A DNA stretch of 64,000 nt. Source: Xanthomonas fragariae (lineage in GTDB: Bacteria > Pseudomonadota > Gammaproteobacteria > Xanthomonadales > Xanthomonadaceae). The first letter of the stretch is position 1. The number at the start of each line of letters is the position of its first letter. Both the position numbers and the translations under genes were made by a program. The notes beneath the pieces are model-generated. The model had not been told where the DNA came from. It worked only from the letters and a program-made list of their open reading frames with translations, and made no database searches. The stretch covers positions 2,480,001-2,544,000 of the forward strand of contig NZ_CP071955.1 of assembly GCF_017603965.1 (NCBI RefSeq), read 5' to 3'. This document shows, piece after piece, positions 15,866 through 24,817 of the stretch.

Positions 15866-15891
15866 AAAAAACCGCCGCAAGGCGGTTTTTT
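15866..15891. terminator. Rho-independent terminator (bidirectional)
   Basis: AAAAAACCGCC-GCAA-GGCGGTTTTTT: a perfect stem with a GCAA loop and U-tracts readable on both strands. It lies 21 bases before the NYN gene, so it insulates that gene from upstream transcription on the forward strand and could also act on the reverse strand. Confidence 0.9.
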
Positions 15892-15912
15892 CATGTCTGC
15901 AGGAAGCTCCTC

Positions 15913-16617
15913 GTGACAACCGACAAAGCGACTGCCGTCTACATCGATGGCTACAACTTGTACTACGGGCGCATCCGTGGGACCGCATTTAAGTGGCTCG
16001 ATGTTGTCGCTCTGTTTGATCGCCTCCTGCGTGACCAAGATCCGACTACCAATCTTCTGCACGTGCGATATTTCACAGCTCCGGCGCTGGGCAGGTTTGC
16101 GACTAACAAGGATGCATCGGAAATCGCGCAATCAGCTTACCTGCGTGCGTTAGAACACACCCACCCGCAACGATTCACCAAGACGTTAGGTAAGCATAGC
16201 TTGGACAAAGCAGGGACTCTTTTACCTGAGTTTGTCAGGGGTCAACCTTATGATCGAGCGCGCCGGGTCCGGGTCTGGAAGCTAGAAGAGAAGCAGACAG
16301 ATGTGAATCTGGCACTTGCCATGTATCGCGATGCCGCGTCTGCCCGCTACCAGCAACTGGTCGTATGCTCCAACGATAGCGATATCGAGCCGGTCCTTGC
16401 GGCTATCGGCGAGGACTTCCCAACGATCGTCTTAGGCGTCGTAACTCCACGCAGACCGACGGTCGATGGTGAGACGGACAGAAGAGTAAGCGTCTCGCTT
16501 TCGAGCCGAGCTGACTGGACACGTCAGTACATTTTGGATGATGAGCTAGCGGCCGCCCAGCTACCGACACGAGTTCGGAAGCCCGGCAGGTCAATCGATA
16601 AGCCTGAGCACTGGTGA
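15913..16617 (+). CDS. NYN-domain (PIN-like) endoribonuclease-type protein
   Basis: 234 aa from GTG 15913 with AGGAAG upstream. The N-terminus has the family motif AVYIDGYNLYYGR (catalytic Asp in DGYN). The middle has EEKQTDVNLALAMYRDA, matching the second acidic motif, and CSNDSDIEPVLAAI matches the third. These are the metal-binding acidic residues of NYN/LabA-like nucleases, which cut RNA. The C-terminal ~60 residues are polar and not conserved to my eye. It sits alone behind a terminator, 212 bases before the ATPase gene in the same direction; both lie inside the DNA that interrupts the S53 gene. A role in phage or plasmid defence is an inference from this pairing. Confidence 0.82.
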   Translation: MTTDKATAVYIDGYNLYYGRIRGTAFKWLDVVALFDRLLRDQDPTTNLLHVRYFTAPALGRFATNKDASEIAQSAYLRALEHTHPQRFTKTLGKHSLDKAGTLLPEFVRGQPYDRARRVRVWKLEEKQTDVNLALAMYRDAASARYQQLVVCSNDSDIEPVLAAIGEDFPTIVLGVVTPRRPTVDGETDRRVSVSLSSRADWTRQYILDDELAAAQLPTRVRKPGRSIDKPEHW

Positions 16618-16829
16618 CGCAACGCTTGCGAGCAAGTATATGTACCAAGAGGCCTGACAGCCCGGACGACCGGGTTGCCGACACTTGAAATGCGATGGGG
16701 CGCAACAGGTGCTTGACGCTTTTGGAGCAGAGTTCCCTTTGAGCGAACAATCAGCCTCGGGCGCTCCACAAAACAACCAGTAGAACTGGCTGCATCAAAT
16801 GTATTCCGAAATCAAGGGAGGTAGATAAG

Positions 16830-18494
16830 ATGAAGCTTGAATCAATCAAGGTGGAAAAGTTCAAACGGATCGATGCAATCGAGCTGCCTATTGCAGATCT
16901 CAACATCTTGGTGGGATCCAACGGCAGCGGGAAATCGTCTATCTTGCAAGCGCTTCATCTTGCTTCATGCCTGATGCGTCAGGTAGAACGAATTCGTGCT
17001 GGATCGACGGCAATGGTCAGCATCAATGACCTCGACTATCTGCCGAGTGATCAGTATTGGAAGTTGGGCCACGGCGCAGATTGGGGAAATAAAGGTAACA
17101 GCCCGTCCTCGAAAGTGGAGTTCCGCTTCCTCGACGACGCAGCCGGAATCGTGCCCCCTAACATAGTGACTGCGAAACTTGTCATGCGCTCTGCCAGGAA
17201 CGCAGGCATCTCCGTCCAAGGTGAACTGCCCGAGTCAGTCCGCCCCTTATTCCGTGGTCAGGACGTCTTTTTTAGCGGGTTCATCCCTGGAATTTCGGGT
17301 ATTCCGAATGTCGAGAACAAAAATTCCAAGCGTGTGGTTCTCAAGGCATGCTCATTCGGCGATTCGAACGTCTATCTACGCAACGCGCTGAACTTGCTGT
17401 CAGCTGCTGACATCGTCAAGATCGAAGAGTGGTTGAAGCCGCTTCTGGGCCCGATCAAACTCAATATCGTATTCGACGAGTCTAAAGACTTCGACATCCA
17501 TGCACACGCGGAGCTAAACGGTCGTTCTACGCCATTGGAGCTGCTTGGTACGGGCTTCCTGCAACTGATCCAGATCTTCTGCTACATCTTGCTCTTCAAT
17601 CCTAAAATTCTGCTCATCGACGAACCAGATATCCATCTCCATCCGACGATCCAAGAAAAGCTGGCGGGCAGTCTGTTGGAAATTGCACGAGCGCAGGAGA
17701 TCAAGATCGTCATGTCTACGCACTCTCCCTTCATCGTGAGAGGGGCACCGGTTGACGCGAATGTGGTGTGGCTCGCCGACGGTGAAATCAAGTCGGAAGA
17801 GCGGTCTGTTGTCGAACTGGCGTTAGGCTGGGGGGCGTTCGGAAAGCAGGTGATCATCGTCAGTGAAGACGCGAAGAACGAGCTATTGAAAAAACTCATT
17901 CGGCAGTGGCCCGAGATCGAGCGGTCTGTGACTGTTCTTCCAGGTCGGGGCTACAAGCATCTGCTAACTAAGTCTGAAGCGGCAGAGCTACGGGCATCCC
18001 TCGGTGGCAAGTTCAAAGTGCTGGTTCACCGCGACCGCGACTCCTTGACTGACGTGGAGGCGACCCAGTTGGTAGACAGCTATGCAGCGGAGGGCATTGC
18101 GCTCTGGCTCACCGACCAGTCTGACCTCGAGTCTGAGTTCTGCAACCCCAGTTTCGTGTCATCGCTGACGGGAGAGTCGCTGGCCGTGTGCGACGACTGG
18201 ATCGTTCAGATAATCACTGCCAATGCGACACCTATCGATGACCAATTCTCAAAACAGCGAGCTGCGCATAACGAAGAATTGCACGCAGCTGGCGGTGGTC
18301 CGACAAATACCGATGTATGGGCAGAGCTTCAACATCGTCCATTACGCGGAGCAAAGGGCAAATACGTGATGGGCCAATTGAAAAACAAGGTCCCTGGTAA
18401 TTCCTACTCGGAAGCGAGTGTGGAGGGGCACAGCGGCTTTCCGGAACTAGCACCAAGCCTCAAGAACGCCATTGAGATGCTGATCGACCAATGA
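16830..18494 (+). CDS. OLD-like AAA ATPase with degenerate TOPRIM-type C-terminus
   Basis: 554 aa with a strong GGGAGGT ribosome site. N-terminal ABC-type ATPase: Walker A GSNGSGKS (residues 29-36), Walker B ILLIDEPDIHLHP (~260-270) and the H-loop STHSP (~296). The C-terminal part has VIIVSEDAKNELLKKLI (E346), GRGYKHL and VLVHRDRDSLT (D402, D404), the spacing of the E and D-x-D residues of TOPRIM nucleases as in OLD proteins. It therefore probably binds DNA as a dimer and cuts or nicks it in an ATP-linked way. OLD-type proteins act in phage exclusion, in Gabija and in some retrons; no reverse transcriptase or helicase partner is present here. The upstream 212-bp gap has a small hairpin (CCCGG-ACGA-CCGGG region near 16660). 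Confidence 0.8.
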   Translation: MKLESIKVEKFKRIDAIELPIADLNILVGSNGSGKSSILQALHLASCLMRQVERIRAGSTAMVSINDLDYLPSDQYWKLGHGADWGNKGNSPSSKVEFRFLDDAAGIVPPNIVTAKLVMRSARNAGISVQGELPESVRPLFRGQDVFFSGFIPGISGIPNVENKNSKRVVLKACSFGDSNVYLRNALNLLSAADIVKIEEWLKPLLGPIKLNIVFDESKDFDIHAHAELNGRSTPLELLGTGFLQLIQIFCYILLFNPKILLIDEPDIHLHPTIQEKLAGSLLEIARAQEIKIVMSTHSPFIVRGAPVDANVVWLADGEIKSEERSVVELALGWGAFGKQVIIVSEDAKNELLKKLIRQWPEIERSVTVLPGRGYKHLLTKSEAAELRASLGGKFKVLVHRDRDSLTDVEATQLVDSYAAEGIALWLTDQSDLESEFCNPSFVSSLTGESLAVCDDWIVQIITANATPIDDQFSKQRAAHNEELHAAGGGPTNTDVWAELQHRPLRGAKGKYVMGQLKNKVPGNSYSEASVEGHSGFPELAPSLKNAIEMLIDQ

Positions 18495-18689
18495 GGGGCG
18501 TGTGCCAATGATCTGACGAGCACGTCCACGGGGGATTCAGCCGATGTTCCGGGATCGCCTCCACGTCAATCAGGTAGTCCCCGACTGAGCCTCAATGAGG
18601 CAATAGCTCCATCAACCATGCGATCTCATCTCGATCCATGCCGGCATCCGCTATCTGTAAAACGAAGGTTTTGCGGACAGTGGTGCGTC

Positions 18690-18970
18690 CCCCGTGGGCA
18701 CCAAGTCGAAACCGCGCCATTCGCGCGTTTTTACTCGTCGGCGCCATCGCGCAGTTCGAGCGCCGGTTGATGGTGGAGAGAACGCGCGCCGGCCTGCAGG
18801 CCGCTCGCTCGTGTGGACTTACCGGCGGCCGGCCAAGTGCTAGCCCGGACACTATTCGGGCAATCGCGACGCTGGCCCTTGCGAACCGGTCACCGCAAGA
18901 CATCTGCAAGGCGCTCAAGATCAGCCGCAGCACGTTCTACAAATACGCGCCAGCGGGCACCCCAGCGTAG
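18690..18970 (+). pseudogene. Serine recombinase (resolvase/invertase), C-terminal relic
   Basis: The forward strand reads VGAIAQFERRLMVERTRAGL, then GGRPSASPDTIRAIATLALA and ISRSTFYKYA. These are the end of the catalytic E-helix and the helix-turn-helix of Tn3-type resolvases. The catalytic serine domain is missing and the upstream sequence does not belong. It marks a lost transposon at the edge of the inserted DNA. The bases from 18495 to 18690 hold no gene I can support. Confidence 0.78.
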
Positions 18971-19046
18971 CTGGCTGTTGGTGGTACATGAGCGCGCCTG
19001 ATCGCGTAGACCTGTCCAGCAAAAATTCTGGGCTGACAGCGAGTTA

Positions 19047-19912
19047 GAGCGGCTAACAAAACCCAGGAAGAAGCCGTAAGCAGATGATGGAGCATGCAAG
19101 CGAGAGCAACGCCAAGTGGAGATCGATGCGGCGTTCAAAGCGGATGCGCAGTTTGCCCAGGCCTGCGAACCAGGCATGCGTGCGCTCGACGACCCAGCGA
19201 TGACGGCCCAACCGGTCGTTGCGCTCGATTCCCTTGCGTGCGATCCGCGCAATGATGCCGCGCTGCTTGAGGAAGGCGCGACAGCGGTCGATGTCGTAAG
19301 CCTTGTCGGCGTGCAATTTGTCTGGCCAACGTCGCGGGCGCCCTGGTTTGCCACCAATTGGCGGCAAGGCGTCGATCAACTCCTCGAACACGACTGAGTC
19401 GTGCCGATTGGCGCCGGTGACGCACACTGCCAAGGGCACGCCGTTGCGGTCCACGATCAGATGCCGTTTGCTGCCGAGTTTGCCGCGATCGGTCGGGTTT
19501 GGCCCGGTGTAGGCGCCCCCCGGGGGGAGGCCACACTGGCGGCGTCCAGACTGGCTCGGCTCAGATCCAGCGTCTGGGCGCGACGCAGTTCGGTCAGCAA
19601 CACATGGTGCAGACGATGCCACACACCGGCGGCCTGCCAATCACGCAACCGGCGCCAGCAGGTCATGCCGCTGCCATAGCTCAGTTCCACAGGCAGGTCT
19701 TCCCATGGCATGCCCGTGCGCAAGACATAGACGATGCCGTTGAGGGCTTGCTGATCACTGATGCGCGGCCGTCCACCTTTGGGCGAACGCTTCACTTGGG
19801 GAATCAGCGGCTCGATGCGCTTCCACAGCGCAATGGGGATCTCTTTGCGACGTGTCATGTCCGCAATTTTGCCACCGGCGAGACAAGATTCAAGGGGTTT
19901 TGTTAGACGCTC
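19047..19912 (-). mobile_element. IS5-family (IS427 group) insertion sequence, copy 2, 866 bp
   Basis: Same length and ends as copy 1 at 2561-3426, but inverted. TTA flanks both sides (19044-19046, 19913-19915). It sits exactly at the edge of the S53 3' fragment. Confidence 0.93.
19053..19858 (-). CDS. IS427-group transposase, copy 2 (frameshifted pair)
   Basis: OrfA runs from ATG 19858 to 19457 and orfB ends at 19053. The C6/G6 slippery run is at 19516-19527. The protein differs from copy 1 at only a few residues (for example SYGSGM for GYGSGM and RAFLKQ for RAVLKQ), so both copies may be able to make OrfAB. Confidence 0.88.
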
Positions 19913-19949
19913 TTAGCTCACTATTTGGCTGTTTTTTACACGAATCCCT

Positions 19950-20108
19950 GCCGACCATCTGTACGGGCGACCGGACGCCTTCCGCGACATCGTCGCGGGC
20001 GACAACGGTGGCTTCCGCGCATCCACCGAATGGGATGCCAACACCGGCTTGGGTGTGCCCGACGGCGCTCGGTTGAAGGCGTTGAAGGCATTGTTGGAGA
20101 GAGCGTGA
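19950..20108 (+). pseudogene. S53 (kumamolisin-like) protease, 3' end
   Basis: RPDAFRDIVAGDNGGFRAST, then EWDANTGLGVPDGARLKALK and the stop at 20106-20108. This is the conserved C-terminus of sedolisins, including the Asp-Ile and GDNG calcium site and W-D--TGLG-P. It belongs to the 5' part at 13921-14640; the catalytic centre between them is absent. The 214 bases after it hold no gene. Confidence 0.82.
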
Positions 20109-20322
20109 TATGCCGCAGGTCGTGGCGTAACGCCGGGCAATTACCGACACCGCATCCGTTGGGGCAACCCCCTGCCATTTGGCAATGTGACTTTCCGGCT
20201 GCACCCGTCGCATGCCTGATCAGCTGCAGGCGTCGCATGTACGCCGCTGCGTGCCGAACACGCGGCGGAGCTTTGGAGGCCAAACCCACAAATAACATAA
20301 CGCCGGCCGCGCCCGACGCGTC

Positions 20323-20619
20323 TCAGCTCAACACGTCCAGCAGGCTGCCCAGCATGTCGTCGGAGCGCCGCAACACGTTGGCGTTGGCCTGAAAGTCATT
20401 ACGCGCCGACAGGCCTTCGACCAGATCGCTCGCCGGTGCAGATGGATCGGATGCGGCGCCGACCACGCTGGCCGCAACTCCGCCGTTGACCTGCGTGCTG
20501 GCCGCAACCGATTGGCGCGGGCTGCCGTCCACCGGCTGGCGGGCCACATTGCCGGCGGCCACCTGCTGACGCAGCGCGGCAACCTGCATTCCGGAACTGG
20601 CGATAGTGCTGATACTCAT
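20323..20619 (-). CDS. Small flagellar rod-like protein, 98 aa
   Basis: ATG 20619 with CGGAGC upstream. The N-terminus MSISTIASSGMQVAALRQ and the C-terminus LSARNDFQANANVLRRSDDM then LGSLLDVLS resemble the paired end helices of flagellar axial proteins (the ND(F)-AN---L---D-ML-SLLD pattern at the end of FlgB/FlgC/FlgG-type proteins). The middle is low-complexity and Ala/Val/Ser-rich. There are no other flagellar genes near, so this is a stand-alone orphan of the kind scattered in proteobacteria. Function is not known; secretion through the flagellar apparatus is possible. Confidence 0.6.
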   Translation of the reverse strand: MSISTIASSGMQVAALRQQVAAGNVARQPVDGSPRQSVAASTQVNGGVAASVVGAASDPSAPASDLVEGLSARNDFQANANVLRRSDDMLGSLLDVLS

Positions 20620-20841
20620 GGTGGCTCCGGTGCAGAAACTACGAAATAACCGATGACGCTCGCTTGCTAACCAACCAGCGCACTCGCCGCTGGCAATCAC
20701 CTCGCTTTTACGGCAACCAGCACACGTGGCGAGCGTTTGCGAGGCGAGTAGAACGGGCACACGCAAACCGCAGTCCACATGTACCACCTACCGATTCCAA
20801 CCACGCCCGTCTCACCGCCGCGCACTCACTTTTTACTCACA

Positions 20842-22479
20842 TCAATAGCTGCCCACCCGCACGCGCAACACCACAGGCATCTCGCCCGCCGCATCCACGC
20901 GGCCGAGATTGAGGCCGTAGTCGGTCTGGTCGCCGTTGAGCTGTTTTTCCATCTGCCAGCGCCCATCGACATACTGCCCTTGCTCCACGCGCAGCAACTG
21001 TACACGACGGGTATCGGCCGCATCGCGGAAAAATTCAATGCGTGCAGCCATGCCGGTAACCAAAAATTCCTCCGGCCCCAGTTGGGTCACAAGCAGCCGG
21101 CCGGCGTGGTCGTCGTTGCCGGGCACAATCGCCGGGGCATCGCCCCAGAGCGGAGGCCCGAAGGAGATCTTGGCCTGCCAATCGCCGAAGCGCAGCGTGC
21201 GTTGCGGCGCACCGGGTTGCTCGGCCACCGCCTGCAGCCGGCCGTCGAAGGCGGCCTGGGCGATGATGCGCTGCATCGGCCCCAGCAGCTTGAAGTTGGC
21301 CGCATGCGCCGCCACCGCGACACGGTTGGCCTCGCTATCGGGATTGCCGTCGATGCCAAATACCGAAAAACCTACCCCACCCTGCCCCAGCACATGGAAT
21401 AGATATGGCGCGGTCGCCGCTTCGAAGCCGGTTTCCGATACCCATGCAGGATTGTCCGGCCGCGCGTACTGACCGATGACCTTGGTGTATTCGTTGTAAT
21501 CGTTGGTGTAGATGTCGGTGCCGATAAAGTCGATCGATGGCGTGGCCGCGCGCCACAGCGCGAACATGTTGACCGTCGCACCGCCGGACGGATAATCCAG
21601 CCCCGGAGAGCGCTTGCCCTTGTAGCGCAGCCAGGTGTTGACGTAGAGCGGCAACGGATACGCGTGCTTGCCGGCGGCGGCCACCTATTCGATATATGCG
21701 GCGGTCGCATTCGCATTGAAGGCTTCGGCGGCCTCGGCCCCGAACAGTTGCTGCCAGCTGCCCTGCGGTTTGCCTAGCGCGCGTGCGATCTTGGCAGGCA
21801 CCGTTTGCGCGAACGCCGCCTCGCCTGCCGGGCCGTAGTCGCGCACTGTGCCAATCGCACCGGGCTCGTTTTCCACCTGCACCAGAATCACCGTGTGGCG
21901 GTCGCCATCGATCTTGCGCAAGTGCTGCATCAACGCAGTGAACGCACGTACATCAGCCTGCACGTTGGCGGCAACATGCCGGGACAGCACATCCACCAGC
22001 TCGCCATTGGCATCGCGCATCCGCCGATAGGTCGCCTCGTCGCGCTTGATCCACTCCGGCACGTAATGCATCTGGCCGTTTTTCCAGCTGCCGAACCACA
22101 GCAACGCAACGCGCAAGCCTCGCTTGCGTGCGCCGGCAATCAATGCATCCACATTGGTGGTATCAAAACGCCCAGGCGCCGGTTCGAACCGCTCCCAATA
22201 CACCGGCGCTTCAACGGTATTGGCATGCAGCGCGACCACTTCATCCAGTGAGTTGGGCAACACCGCCGGCCAGGCGTTGGAGTTGTGCAGCTGCGCTGCC
22301 AGCACAGTGTACGGCGCGCCATCGACGATCACCGCATGGCGACCATCCTGGGTAATGAAACGCGGCAGTTCTTCTGCAGTGGCTTGCATCGGCAAACCGC
22401 TTGCCAGCATCGCCAGCGACCACGCCAGAAATGCGAGACGCCTGCGATGTTGCGCCATAGCCAGAAAAAACAAACGCAT
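20842..22479 (-). pseudogene. GH35-like beta-galactosidase (DUF5597 type), broken by a stop codon
   Basis: 545 codons from ATG 22479 with a signal peptide (LAFLAWSLAMLASGLPMQATA) and then ITQDGRHAVIVDGAPYTVL, LHNSNAWP, ANTVEAPVYWERFEPAPGRFD: the N-terminal signature of GH35 beta-galactosidases. The acid/base glutamate is in VQVENEPG; the nucleophile should be the E of AWVSETGFEA. A TAG (21685-21687, codon 265) separates them, so the first product lacks the nucleophile. The downstream half stays fully open to 20842 and has the beta-sandwich tail. The ATG overlaps the S9 stop by one base (TAATG). Probable role when intact: removal of galactose from plant glycoproteins or hemicellulose side chains. 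Confidence 0.8.
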
Positions 22480-24817
22480 TATCGCGCCTCCGAAGGCAGG
22501 GAATTCCAATGCGGTGTGGGTTCGTTGCGCAGATGGCGCACAAAAAAATCGTACTGACGGCGCTGCACATAGTCGATCGGCCCGCTGGACCGGCCCACCG
22601 AATGCTCGCCACCGGGCACGTTGAGCAGGTCGAAGTCCTTGCCGCTCTTGATCAACGCATCGACCACCTGCGCGGTGGAGGCCGGGTCGACATTGCTGTC
22701 CTGCTCGCCGACGATAAGCAGCAGATCGCCCCGCAGCCTGGGCGCATTGACAACGCCCGAGGCGTCCGCATAACCGGCATCCACCGGCCAGCCCATCCAC
22801 TGCTCGTTCCAGCTGATCTTGTCCATGCGGTTGTCGTAGCAACCGGCGTAGGCAACGCCCACTTTGTAGAACTCCGGATGGCGTTCGAGCGCGCCCAGCG
22901 TGCTCTGCCCACCGGCCGAGGCGCCGTAGATGCCGACCCGACCGATATCGTAGGACGCATCCTTGGAGGCCAACGCGCGATGCCAGGCGATACGATCTGC
23001 AAAGCCGGAATCGCCCAGGTTTTTCCACGCGACGTCATGAAACGCCTTGGAGCGATTGGCGGTGCCCATGCCATCGATCATCACCACAATGAAACCAAGA
23101 TCGGCCTGCGCCTGCATGCCGATCTGCTTGTCGCCACCGGAGTGATAGCCGAACGGCCAGAACGTCTTCGGCACAAACGCATCGTGCGGCCCGGCGTAGA
23201 TGTTTTCGATCACCGGATATTTTTTGCGCGAATCGTAATCGCGCGGGCGCACCACCATGCCCCAGATGTCGGTGCGTCCATCGCGGCCCTTGGCCACGAA
23301 AGTCTCCGGCGCCCGCCAGCCTGCCGCTTGCAACTTGTCGATGCTGCCCTGTTCTGTTCGCTGCAGCAATCGCCCATCGATGGCATGCAGCTCCATCACC
23401 GGCGGCAGATCCGGGCGCGAATACGTGTCGACGTAATGCCGCCCATCGTCAGCAATGGCGACATCGTGATCGGCATCGGTGTGGGTCAGCCGGGTCAGCT
23501 GGCGGCTTTCGAAATCCACGCTGTAAAGCTGCCGGTAATACGGATCCTTGCCCGCATCCATCCCACTGGCGGTGAACCAGATGCGCCGCTGCGCATCGTC
23601 AACACGCAACACATCGCGCACGATCCACGCACCGCGGGTGATCTGCCGTTTGACCTTGCCGGTGCGGCCGTCGAACAGATACAGATGCCGCCAACCATCG
23701 CGTTCGGAGATCCATAGCACCTCGTCGCCGCGCCCATCGACATCGTGGCGAAAGCTGCGGTCGGCATACACAAAGGTGCGTGCATCCTCGCCCACTGCGA
23801 CATGCGCGCGAGCGCTCCGCGCGTCCACCGCAATCACGCGCATGCGCTGAAAACCACGCTGCACATAGTCGAACGTCACACTGCGGCCATCGCTGCGCCA
23901 CTGCAACGGCGACAACGAATACGCGTTGGCGAACAAGGTGCTATCCACGTCGCGGCGCTCGCCATCCACGTCGAACAGCACGGGCCGCTCCACATCCACC
24001 GCATCGCCTGGCTTGGGATACAGCTGGGCGTGCACTATCGGTTGACCGCCTCCGTCAGGCGCAGCCTCCACGCGGGTGACACGACGGGCAAGCCCAGGAC
24101 GCACGCGATACACCGCCAACCGCTGCGAATCCGGCGACCAGGCGACCAGGCGATGCTCTCCGGGTCGAAGTAATCGTATGCACGACCATCGTTGCTGAGC
24201 CGGGTCACCTGACCATCGGATACACGCCGCAGAATCAGGTTCCATCCATCGGCGAGCGTTTCCCAGCGTCCGTCGGGCGAGCGAGGCGATGTATTGTCGG
24301 CTGGCATGTCTGGGTCGCGCACCACACCGAACCCGCGTGGCCGTGGGCCTGCATCATCGCGCGCGCAGCGGTAGGTCGGCAGCGTGCAGCGCCAGGCATC
24401 CTCGCCCAGCTCGAAACGGATCGCCCCGTTGCGACGCTCGCCCTCTTGCGCATAGCTGAAGCGCTCGAATGGCAGCCGCAAGGCGGTGTAGGTTTTCCCG
24501 GTTGCCTTACTCAAGCCCAGCGCCACGCGCGCCTGATCGAACGCCGGTTGTTTTTGCAGTGTTGCCACATCTTCGCTGACGAAGGCGAACCCGCCCGGCA
24601 CCGTCTTGCGGTAATAGAACGTGCTGTCGTCACGCCATTGCGCCGGCCACGCCAGGTTCTCGGTCAGGGTGATCCACTGCTCGCGCAGACCAAGCGAGCG
24701 CTGATAATCGGCCACGCTTGGCGCGGCCTGCGTGGTCGTCGACACCAACGCGCTGCACGCCGCCAAACCCTGTAACCAGAGCAAGACCAATGCGCCGCGG
24801 CGCACATCATTGGCCAT
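22479..24817 (-). pseudogene. S9 dipeptidyl-peptidase IV-like lipoprotein, frameshifted
   Basis: ATG 24817 with GGAGGA upstream, and a lipobox (LQGLAAC). The beta-propeller region (residues ~40-480) is followed by the hydrolase domain with Ser in GIYGASAGG, Asp in VGEQDSNVDP and His in GGEHSVG. The frame breaks at 24133-24148, where an 8-bp tandem duplication lies; removing one copy restores ESIAWSPDSQR and a single 776-aa protein. The family removes X-Pro dipeptides from peptide N-termini, which suits a hydroxyproline-peptide operon. It overlaps the permease gene upstream by 11 bases. Confidence 0.85.
24133..24148. repeat. 8-bp tandem duplication causing a frameshift
   Basis: GGCGACCA is repeated twice in a row, followed by GGCGA. 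One copy is surplus to the reading frame of the S9 peptidase. It looks like a replication slippage event and could revert. Confidence 0.88.

Noticed and set aside
16618..16829. Retron non-coding RNA before the OLD-like ATPase
   Set aside because: There is no reverse transcriptase in the neighbourhood, and the only hairpin is short.
18592..18933. Minus-strand 113-aa frame ending DRDEIAWLMELLPH
   Set aside because: Its C-terminus looks protein-like, but most of it is antisense to the resolvase relic, so it cannot be supported as a gene.
2561..19912. A composite transposon formed by the two inverted 866-bp IS copies
   Set aside because: Each copy has its own TTA on both sides, which fits independent insertions; a 3-base TTA cannot prove a composite structure.
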